DNA of 31,287 nt from Saccoglossus kowalevskii (lineage: Eukaryota; Hemichordata; Enteropneusta; Harrimaniidae): contig NW_003134395.1 in NCBI RefSeq assembly GCF_000003605.2, forward strand, positions 2,020 through 33,306. The letters are read 5' to 3'. The notes under the pieces were generated by a model. The model had not been told where the DNA came from. It saw only the letters and a program-made list of their open reading frames with translations, and searched no databases. This document shows positions 1 to 10,149 of this stretch, in pieces (position 1 is the stretch's first letter; the number at the start of each line of letters is the position of its first letter). Made by a program: the position numbers and the translations under genes.

Positions 1-482
1 GCGTGATTTATGATAATCGGAATATGGAGTTCACTTGCTTTGAATAAAGTATAAAGTTATTATTTGCAATTCATCAATTTGAGGAGATATCAGAACGTTT
101 TTTTTCATTTTTGACTCTATTTCAAGTGGCCTGGTCAGATTCAGCTATTCTAGTCAATTTCATGTGTGTTGTTTGCTTCCGGATCTAACTCAGCCACGAG
201 GTATCATGGGTAATAAATCTTCCATCCCAGAGTTTCAAATGGACAACTCCTAAACTAACATTGCAATCGTTGTGTGCATTTCACTCGGATCATATCAGGC
301 AAAAACTCACTAAAGAGGCCTTAGTTAGTTGATGAAGTCAAAAATTCAACGTACTATCAAGAGCCAATCAGATCGGCAATACAGTATAGAAAACTTAACC
401 AAATTGCCCAAGTCACTATCTGCTGTAAAGTATTATGTATCATAACACTAGCCGCTTTTGCAATTAATATTGCAGACTGGAC
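1..482. other. Non-coding stretch, nothing recognised
   Basis: AT-rich sequence with stops in all frames at short intervals. I see no domain, splice-flanked exon, RNA gene or repeat that I can name. Confidence 0.5.
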
Positions 483-532
483 TATTCTATTCTATTCTAT
501 TCTATTCTATTCTATTCTATTCTATTCTATTC
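483..532. repeat. Pentanucleotide microsatellite (TATTC)n
   Basis: About ten essentially perfect copies of TATTC in a row, bounded by unique sequence on both sides. The lack of interruptions suggests that it is still polymorphic in length. Confidence 0.95.
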
Positions 533-3500
533 ACTATTGGCGATCCATAGATGCTGAAACGCCGATAAATGATGTTACGAGAAGTACATCTGAGTGATGT
601 TTCATTTATTTGTCTACTCTGATGCCGCTGAATTTTCCAGCTTATCTGTGTGTATGTGTGTGTTTCTATTTTCATTACCATTCATTTTATTCCTTTTTTA
701 TGCGATGCTCCTGTCTCTACTCGTTGTGAAATGAACAATCCCCAGACGGAATTTCCCGACATCTGGGTTCATAGGTCATGCCTGACATCTGGGGGTCATA
801 GGTCGTACTATATATTTACAAGCAGACGTGTCCGAACACGTTTCTATCTGATTAAATGTATTCAAAATATGTCCAAGTGTGCTCAAAGTTGGTGCTCGCA
901 TATTTATCATTGGACGCTCCTGCGTGTCAACATCGCTGCGTGGTCGTCATGCCAACATGGTTACAAGAACTCTTGGTGCAAATATGATGTAGACCTGTAT
1001 CAACCTATGGGTTCTGACATCTGGTATTTCCCATGCTCTTATGAGATTCATATCTACATTCTCTAGTGCGGCAATGCGATTTTGTTAGGCGGATGACGCA
1101 TACCGGGGCGTTTTACCAACACGATCTTTGTATAAAAATGTTGCCGTGATTGTGATTTTATTACGATCGACGCATTTCCACTTGTGTAATTTAGTTTCAA
1201 GTGATTTAGGTAACCATGGAGGTAAATATTTTTTAGCTATTTTTTTTAGCTCCATGAGGTAACTATGATATTTAATTCACTATATCTTGAAATTGCAGTC
1301 ATTGTTACTATTCCCTTCCGGAGGAAATCTGTATATGTAAACGTAATTTGACGTCAGCGTGTTTTTTTTACCATTGTATTAACGGTTACGAAACATTAAC
1401 TACACTTGCCAAAAGAACCGTTTTGTTGTTTCACGCACCGCACCTACTCTTCTGAAAATGTATAGGTCAAATGAAGTGACGCCGACATGCTGCCATAATT
1501 TAAGATAAAAATTGAGATTAAAAAAAAACTCATGAACGCATGGGAACTGAACATATGGTAGAATGTACGGTTGGTATGATTTGTGATGACGTTTCTATGA
1601 CGACCTTGCAATGAAGTCAAAATGAGTCGGAGGGTAAACGTAACTGTACGTACGATACATATGCGTGGTAGTGATGGAATGTACGTTGATTTGCAGGAAA
1701 CGAAACAAAAATAATTATTGGTAGGTTGGAGATGGCTCTACCTTTTGTCTTAAATGGAGGTTCTTCAAGTTAATTCTACGTTTTGATAAAAATGTAAAGT
1801 AAAACCCTACATTTAAAAAACTCAACACAACTGAAACTTTTCGTGTATTGTTAATGATATCAGACGTTAAAAAATAGAACAGATGAATAGACTGCACTGT
1901 TTATTATTCACGAAGACAGGGGTCAATGGAAATCACAGTCAACTACATGACCCTGAAAAAAGGGCTTTTTAGTTCTACATAACTCCGAAAATGAGAACTC
2001 CCAGTTGTACAAAATGCTAACACAGTAGGGGAGGTGTTTTCCTCTTTTTTTATAAGTACCCACGGGTTGTCAAAATTTTGTTTTGAAGTTTTGTAAATTA
2101 TGTAGTTTAAAATGGACAAAAAAGTCTCCACGTGGAATTCTGAATTGGGTGTCATGACAACAGTGTGTACGGTGTGTGTAACGATAATAAAACCGCACTG
2201 TATTATATACTTATATGTGGATGTATTTCTCAATATTATTTTATTTCAGGACGATAGTTATCCTTTCCAGTATTATCCGACGTTGTAATTGTTTATTTCT
2301 TTGTTTACAGTCAGGACACACCTCTATTATGAATTGGGCGGGGCAAAGCATCGCCAGTCGCGTGTCCTCACAACGTTGCGGTGTTAGTCACGTGTTTGAT
2401 ACACGCGAACTAACGAAGAACAGCTGCAGAAGACAGGCATGTTAGGACTTGTTATCACGTGACCGGGGAAAACCACGCAACTCTATTTTCAATATTGTAT
2501 TTATTAGTTTTGTTCTTCTTGTAGTTTTCATTCTAATGAAACTTGTTTAATGCAATGTTTAAAATAAATCAGAAAAACTGCCCACGCCCAATTTACCACA
2601 GTTCGTTTTAAAACTCCAAAATATGACACACGCTCTGTGCGGCATTTAATAATCATGGGATAAGGTATCCGGTACCTGTGGACATGTCCGGGTATTGCGG
2701 TCCATGCGCCGTGTTTGTCTCCGTGTGACGGCGGTGTGCTGGTGTGTACCTTATAGCCGCCTGCGGGGGTGGCTGAATTTTCTTAATAACTTTGATATAT
2801 TTTATAACCGTAACCATCTCGAAATATTAAAATTGTGACGTTATATCACGTTCTTACTTTCAACAACAGGTCAACTTTATAACACGAAACTAGTAACTGT
2901 TGCGTATGAAGAAGTTGCACGTCATTTTGAAAAGAAAAAACCAACACACACACACAAAACGTTCTACAATGTTATGTACCGAAAAGTAACGGCTAATATA
3001 ACACAGGTCATGAAGAGAGAATTCAAAATATTTTGTTATTGATTTACTCTACAAATAGCGATGATGACCACGTGATTGAAAGATGCCAACATTCTTCGTG
3101 TTTGACTCAGAAATGTGTCTTACCATCCATCCACCCGAGAGGGCGCCGTAAACTAAAATTGTATTTGCCAGTGCAGTGGCCCTTACTACGGTACCACACG
3201 AGTTGTACATTACCAATGTTTACGTAATACCATTCTCATATAATCTGAGAAACAGGATTAGATTATAATACAAAATAATTGGTTCATAAATCAAATTTAA
3301 CAGACAGTTATAGCCTAAATAAAATGACAATGTCCGGTGACTTCCTACGTCAAATCTATTTAAAGGTTTCTGTTGCAGTTTGCAATAACCCTAAACTATC
3401 ACCCTGTGGTGGCATATCGCCCTGCCTTCGTGAGACGAGTCAACGATGGTTCAATCTTGTTTTCGTAGTTTTCGCAGTGTTTTATTCACTGATTTGATTT

Positions 3501-5108
3501 TGATTCTAGTGTTTATTTGTGTTCAGTGGTGTTATTTCTCATAATACACGTAATGCCCGACAGGGAATTAATTGACTTCGCTGTGCGATGGGAACGAAGC
3601 CAGGTGTATCAACGCGAAGACATCTCAAGGCCTTATCACAGCGTCCAGATCAGGTCACGTGGTAAGAAATCTGCGTCGCTAAAATTTGAACATTGGTTAT
3701 CACGAAGACATGTCAATAAAACCGGTCTTGTACAAATACTTGTTGAAACGTTCATCAAACAGAAAATGTAATTTCTGAAAATGCTGACGTCCAATGCGAT
3801 GATATCAGCGTGGTTTAGCATAAGGAGGTTATTTTCGACGATATTTATGCTTAGTAAATAATGCCACGCATACTTTGCGGTCACGTATCTTCAAAATAAC
3901 ATTAACATTACACATTTTCCTGGTCAAACCGTTCAGTTTAATTGTGTCCGATGCTCAGACCACAGAGGGACTGTGCCCATACTGATCAAAAATAGTGACA
4001 ATTAATGGAACTTTCTCGCTATGAACTTAATTTTCAAAAACGTCTACAATCTTGGTAATACTGAATAATGGTTCTATATTTGGAATTCAAATTTCCTAAT
4101 ATGGTAGGATACAGATACCCCCACGCAATACGGCAAACATATGGTACGAAGTGAGTTATGACGATACGGTGACATATGTAAAATAATAAATATTATTTAG
4201 TAAATTACGGTTATATATTTGTAAATCACCAATTCCGATTTGAAACGGCAATGTGTAATATTTGCTGTGCGAGGTTTTCAGCTTTTACTATATGCCCGCA
4301 ATATGTTGGGTTCATCGCGCCTTGAGGACATGTCTGGCACAGTTGGGTCGCCACCTTCAAATACTAACCGACTCCACATACTGTTAGTGATTGCCGTCCC
4401 AGCTGGGGGCTCTGCGGGGGGTAGCGTGACCTGAAAACAACATTCCATCTAAATGCCATCCATTGTTTGCATATTTAATGAGGAAGACGAGCTCTCAAGT
4501 TGTTTTCGGCAAAAGTATCTGTTTCAGCATAAAAAGTGAAGCCTTTGTGACGATATTCATCTGTGCTTCGTCGTTAATTCGACTGAAAGGCACAGGTTCA
4601 TAACAAGCGTGTGACCTATTAATATTCCTTTACGGAGCTAAAGTTATCGGATAACTCTCGCTGTTGTCATCATTTTTACTTCTTCCAGGTTATCGCGAAA
4701 ACTTTTGTACAAATTCAGTTCAACTAACAACAGAGAAAATACCGTTATTCAATACAAAAAACGTAATCATATATTAAAAACTTCATTCTGAATATATCTC
4801 GCCTCTCTCCACATTACATATTCACATACCACGGATAGGAATTCATTCTCTGAATACCATCATTAATGAAATTCTTTTCTGTAATATTGTATATCACCAC
4901 TGCTTGTTGCAAGACGCCATTTTTGTTTAGGTCGGTCTAGCGCGTGTTAATCTCGTGAAATATGAGAACTCAGCCCGTGGTGTTTATGTCAGAAACAATT
5001 TAGCTATATCTACACAAACGGTAGCCATATAGCGCCATCAACAAATACGTTTTTGGTTTTAACCGTGATAGTTTTTTCGTCAAATGTTGATGTTATATTT
5101 TTCAGCAG

Positions 5109-5109
<1 letters not shown>
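533..5109. other. Long non-coding stretch with minor motifs only
   Basis: About 4.5 kb of AT-rich sequence without a convincing gene. Open frames here (for example 650-1066 plus, 1943-2233 minus, 3517-3771 plus) are under 140 codons, have no recognisable domain and overlap antisense frames. Small items seen are a short tandem duplication at 758-807, a perfect cAMP-response-element palindrome TGACGTCA at 1349-1356, four CACGTG E-boxes (2389, 2456, 3069, 3656), and a copy of the dodecamer AGAGGGACTGTG at 3964-3975. This could be intronic or intergenic; the sequence does not tell which. Confidence 0.5.
758..807. repeat. Two-copy short tandem duplication, about 25 bp
   Basis: Two adjacent segments both carry GACATCTGGG followed by TCATAGGTC, differing by small changes. 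A third partial GACATCTGG occurs near 1016. This looks like a simple local duplication. Confidence 0.6.
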
Positions 5110-5145
<36 letters not shown>

Positions 5146-5165
5146 AATAATAATAATAATAATAT
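5110..5165. repeat. Compound trinucleotide microsatellite (CAA)n(TAA)n
   Basis: About eleven CAA copies run directly into about seven TAA copies, then decay. The switch is one C-to-T change in the unit, the usual way that compound microsatellites arise. The 60-codon frame read through it, with poly-threonine then poly-isoleucine, is a by-product and not a gene. Confidence 0.95.
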
Positions 5166-5577
5166 TAATAACCAGAATAACTAAATTATTTCACATTTCC
5201 GCGTCGTTGTATTTACCTTTAGCCACTACTACATCCATTCTGTGTAGCGCAATGTTATATATTTAATATATGCTTGTGTACGCCAAACTGTCTACACCTC
5301 TGTTTGCTTGATTGAATGGTACATTCACTGACGCTGTTACGAGTCGTGCTTGAGAAATTATATTGTCAAGACCTGACAACAAGGTATTGGGTAATTTGAT
5401 TTTATAAAAAAGGGAGGAATGTCTTCATATATGGTAATTATATGGTTCAATGGTTTTGTTAATATTGCAAGAGGACGCGACGGTGTGTTGGACAAAGTGC
5501 CATCCCATAATTCGTCTGGAGCAAAGTTTATAATTAGTTCAATATAATTTGGCAAGTGAGTAAAGGCTCCAGCTCAC
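5166..5577. other. Non-coding spacer before minisatellite array 1
   Basis: AT-rich sequence with no gene or repeat recognised. It ends where the first CACGTACATTGTCTGG motif of array 1 appears. Confidence 0.45.
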
Positions 5578-6598
5578 GGGCACGTACATTGTCTGGTCTG
5601 TGCGGGAATAGCTCAATATTTACACGTACATTGTCTGGTCTGTGCGTGAATAGCTCATAATTAGACACGTACATTGTAAAATACATAAGACACGTAACAT
5701 ATTATGAGTGTATCTTGTCTGGTCTGTGTCGGGAAGAGCTCAACATTGTAAAATAAATAAGACACGTAATATATTAGGAGTGTACATTGTCTGGTTTGTG
5801 CATGGATAGTTCCATATTTACACCTACATTGTAAAATACATAAGACACGTAATATATTAGGAGTGTACATTATCTGGTCTGTGCATGGATAGTTCAATAT
5901 TAGACACGTACATTGTAAAATACATAAGACACGTAATATATTAGGAGTGTATATTGTCTGGTATGTGTCGGGAGTAGCTCAATATTAGACACGTACATTG
6001 TAAAATACATAAGACACGTAATATATTAGGAGTGTACATTGTCTGGTCTGTGTCGGGAGTAGCTCAATATTAGACACGTACATTGTAAAATACATAAGAC
6101 ACGTAATATATTAGGAGTGTATATTGTCTGGTCTGTGTCGGGAGTAGCTCAATATTAGACACGTACATTGTAAAATACATAAGACACGTAATATATTAGG
6201 AGTGTACATTGTCTGGTCTGTGCATGGATAGTTCAATATTAGACACGTACATTGTAAAATACATAAGACACATAATATATTAGGAGTGTACATTGTCTGG
6301 TCTGTGCATGGATAGTTCAATATTAAACACGTACATTGTAAAATACATAAGACACGTAATATATTAGGAGTGTATATTGTCTGGTCTGTGCATGGATAGT
6401 TCAATATTAGACACCTACATTGTAAAATACATAAGACACGTAATATATTAGGAGTGTACATTGTCTGGTCTGTGCATGGATAGTTCAATATTAGACACGT
6501 ACATTGTAAAACACATAAGACACGTAATATATTAGGAGTGTACATTGTCTGGTCTGTGCATGGATAGTTCAATATTTACACGTACATTGTAAAATAAT
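5578..6598. repeat. Minisatellite array 1, 84/85-bp unit
   Basis: About eleven tandem units. Each carries ACACGTACATTG, then AAATACATAAGACACGTA, then ATATATTAGGAGTGTACATTG and TCTGGTCTGTG. There are two subtypes. The 84-bp form has GCATGGATAGTTC; the 85-bp form has GTCGGGAGTAGCTC and occupies consecutive units around 5904-6158. At the left edge (5581-5664) the units are only about 42 bp and lack the segment between the two internal ACATTGT copies, as expected from recombination between those internal repeats. Because 84 is a multiple of three, one minus-strand frame stays open over 6111-6572 and gives a 28-residue periodic peptide. I read this as fortuitous. Confidence 0.95.
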
Positions 6599-8680
6599 AC
6601 CCCTAATACACGACTAAAGACTCACATTACACGATAATACATGGATTACACAATAATGATACGCATTACACAGCAATATCACGTAATACTCGACCGAAGA
6701 TTCGCATTAGTAGGTAATGATACGCATTATACGGCAATAACACGTAATACACGCCTGAAGACTAGCATTACTAGATAATGATACGCATTACACAGCAGTA
6801 ACACGTAATACACAACTGAAGACTCGCATTACTAGATAATGATACGCATTACACAGCAATATCACGTAATACTCGACCGAAGATTCGCATTAGTAGGTAA
6901 TGATACGCATTACACGGCAATAACACGTAATACACGCCTGAAGACTCGCATTACTAGATAATGATACGCATTACACAGCAGTAACACGTAATACACAACT
7001 GAAGACTCGCATTACTAGATAATGATACGCATTACACAGCAATATCACGTAATACTCGACCGAAGATTCGCATTACTAGGTAATGATACGCATTACACGG
7101 CAATAACACGTAATACACAACTGAAGACTCGCATTACTAGATAATGATACGTATTACACGGCAATAACACGTAAACACAACTGAATACTCGCATTACTAG
7201 ATAATGATACGCATTACACGGCAATAACACGTAATACACGACTGAATACTCGCATTACTAGGTAATGATACGCATTACACGGCAATAACACGTAATACAC
7301 AACTGAAGACTCACATTACTAGATAATGATACGCATTACACGGCAATAACACGTAATACACAACTGAAGACTCACATTACTAGATAATGATACGCATTAC
7401 ACGGCAATAACACGTAATACACGACTGAAGACTCGCATTACTAGATAATGATACGCATTACACGGCAATAAAACGTAATACACGACTGAAGACGCGCATT
7501 ACTAGATAATGATACGCATTACACGGCAATAACACGTAATACTCGACCGAAGATTCGCATTACTAGGTAATGATACGCATTACACGGCAATAACACGTAA
7601 TACACGACTGAAGACTCGCATTACTAGATAATGATACGCATTACACAGCAGTAACACGTAATACACAACTGAAGACTCGCATTACTAGATAATGATACGC
7701 ATTACACAGCAATATCACGTAATACTCGACCGAAGATTCGCATTAGTAGGTAATGATACGCATTACACGGCAATAACACGTAATACACAACTGAAGACTC
7801 GCATTACTTGATAATGATACGCATTACACGGCAATAACACGTAATACACGACTGAATACTTGCTTTACTAGATAATGAGACGCATGACACGGCAATAACA
7901 CGTAATACACGACTGAATACTCGCATTACTAGATAATGATACGCATTACACGGCAATAACACGTAATACACGACTGAAGACTCGCATTACTAGATAATGA
8001 TACGCATTACACGGCAATAACACGTACTACACGACTGAATACCCGCATTACTAGATAATGATACGCATTACACGGCAATAACACGTAATACACGACTAAA
8101 TCACGCGTTACTTGATAATGATACGCATTACATGGCAATAAAACGTAAACACGACTGAATACTCGCATTACTAGATAATGATACGCATTACACGGCAATA
8201 ACACGTAATACACGACTGAAGACGCGCAATACGTGATGATGATACGCATTACATGGCAATAACACATAATACACGACTGAAGACTCGCATTACTGGATAA
8301 TGATACGCAGTACACGGCAATAACACGTAATACACGACTAAATCACGCGTTACTTGATAATGATACGCATTACACGGCAATAAAACGTAAACACGACTGA
8401 ATACTCGCATTACTAGATAATGATACGCATTACACGGCAATAACACATAATACACGACTGAAGACTCGCATTACTGGATAATGATACGCAGTACACGACA
8501 ATAACACGTAATACACGACTAAATCACGCGCTACTAGATAATGATACGCATTTAACGGCAACAACACGTGATACATGACTAAACCACACATTACTGAAGG
8601 CACGCATTACACAGTAATGACACATAGTACACGACTAATACATAATACTGTAAAATACTCAATACGCGACTACACCTAAA
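6599..8680. repeat. Minisatellite array 2, 61-bp unit in 183-bp higher-order repeats
   Basis: About 33 tandem units built on TTACTAGATAATGATACGCA, TTACACGGCAATAACACGTA and ATACACGACTGAAGACTCGC. Successive diagnostic starts such as 7621 and 7682 give a 61-bp period. The marker CGACCGAAGATTCGC begins at 6691, 6874 and 7057, then at 7544 and 7727, so three-unit blocks recur every 183 bp. A second block type, marked by TCACGCGTTACTTG, appears at 8101 and 8343. Units at both ends are diverged. Scattered 1-bp deletions (for example near 7173) shift the phase and argue against coding. The array abuts array 1 with no spacer. Confidence 0.95.
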
Positions 8681-8814
8681 TGCAACATACTCGTCAATGA
8701 AAGGAAAATTGAAGCGTAAGGTTATTTAAGAGAGATCACGTGCACAACTTTGGTAATGCGGCTGAGAAAAATCAAATAAACATCTTGTTCAACGTCAATA
8801 TGTTAACATTATAG
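8681..8814. other. Short non-coding spacer
   Basis: Unique-looking AT-rich sequence after array 2. It contains one CACGTG E-box at 8737-8742 and nothing else that I recognise. Confidence 0.4.
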
Positions 8815-9240
8815 TGCATTGAAGTGGTAGTAACATTAAAATAAATAGATAACATCGAAGTGTCGGTTTAGTAATAGTATTTAACGTTGACGTTTTGGTA
8901 GCTGACATTGAGGTATTGGTTGTTAAAACTGGTTGTTAAAATTGTTAAAATGTGTCGCCAGGTCAGTCTGACAGATTTTTCAATTGTTGGTAGTTTTTTT
9001 TTTATATTTGGAAGCTAGTTGTTTCAATTGAATTATTAGTAGTTTTGTCCGCAATTGAATTGTTGATTGCTTTGTCTGTCATTGTAACTGTTGATATCTC
9101 CTTTTCTATGGCTTGGCGCTGGTAATTAACTTTGAAGTGTTGGTATCATTGAAATATTGATAGTTTTGTTTATCGTTAGATGCTGGTAGCTTAACGTTGG
9201 AGCATTGATGGCATTTAAATGTTGTTGGTTTCGTCTGTCG
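8815..9240. repeat. Decayed minisatellite, about 22-28-bp unit
   Basis: The stretch repeatedly returns to a theme like ATTGAA, then TGTTGGTAGTTTTGTCTGTC, with heavy drift. Examples are CAATTGAATTATTAGTAG, CAATTGAATTGTTGATTG and CATTGAAATATTGATAG. The strand is T/G-rich with few C residues. I interpret this as an old tandem array. The period is uncertain, and simple T/G-rich low-complexity sequence is the alternative. Confidence 0.45.
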
Positions 9241-10114
9241 AATTGTACCCTATGTTATATGTTATTAAAGTAAGATAATTGTTTGGATATTCTTTTTTTT
9301 CACATATCTTATTTATTTTAAGTTTTGGTTATTCGTGAGTGGCGATAGTTTAAATAGCACATACAAATATAATTAACATAAAATAATTTATGAAATAATG
9401 ATGATCAGATAAACGAATCTTTGAGTTTGTAAAAACTAAACTCAATGTTGAGTAAAGCAATCGCTATCTATACGTGTGACATCTTTGCTAGCACTTATCT
9501 CATATAATACCAAGTACATGGTTACGAGGTCTATATTCTTGGAATTCCACTATGCTCTTATGGTGGATATATGCAGCGACTATTTAATATATATTGAAGA
9601 TACAGACATCTTCTTATATCACGTAAACAACATTTACGCGCGTTGTAAACGTCCCGTGGGTGCAATGCCGTGCGACGACTCGGACTGTCTCGCTTAAAAA
9701 TGAAGATAAACAAAAATACTTGACACCTAGTTTTTTGCGTGAACCTAAATTTAACGAGAAGGAGACATAACTAAATGCATGACTTCCTGCCTAATGTGCG
9801 GCAATGAATAGAACCCATTGATGCGGCGTCGCTTTTAGTTGAGAAAATAAAATTTAATTATGTCATCAAATGTGAATTGCGTATCGAAGTGGCGATAAAT
9901 GATCATCATGTTCGCAGACAATTCTAGTAAAGCGAACGGGGACAAGGACATTGACTCCATGATAGGTGTAAGCTGTTATGGTATTATCCATGTATGGGGC
10001 GATAATCTACGTAGTCGTACAGGGGAAGGCAATCGTTGGCCAAGCAAACTGTGTATGTTTGTAGAAATGGGCTACAGTATTCTGCGCAGTTGTGTAAGGA
10101 AAAGTAGAGTAATT
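9241..10114. other. Non-coding stretch between arrays
   Basis: AT-rich. Frames at 9476-9697 and 9899-10138 (plus) have no recognisable domain; the second runs into the GT microsatellite at its C-terminus. No RNA gene or element recognised. Confidence 0.45.
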
Positions 10115-10132
10115 TGTGTGTGTGTGTGTGTG
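10115..10132. repeat. Dinucleotide microsatellite (GT)n
   Basis: About nine GT copies immediately before the edge of array 3. Alternating purine-pyrimidine sequence of this kind can adopt Z-DNA. Confidence 0.9.
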
Positions 10133-10149
10133 CAGTAGGTAAAGTAGTG

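Noticed and set aside
650-1066. 138-codon plus-strand frame
   Set aside because: Longest frame outside the repeats, but it lacks an ATG at its start, crosses a local duplication and has no domain.
1205-1265. CATGGAG and CTCCATG flanking AT-rich sequence as a small inverted-repeat element
   Set aside because: Only seven bases match and the extension fails.
6111-6572. 153-codon minus-strand open frame in array 1
   Set aside because: It exists because the 84-bp unit is a multiple of three; it stops where 85-bp units begin, and it has no domain.
8007-8455. Overlapping minus-strand frames in array 2
   Set aside because: Only short runs are open, frame shifts occur at 1-bp unit deletions, and the sequence is pure satellite.
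6599-8680. Regular repeats considered as a CRISPR array
   Set aside because: The unit is contiguous with no unique spacers, no cas genes are present, and the DNA is evidently eukaryotic.
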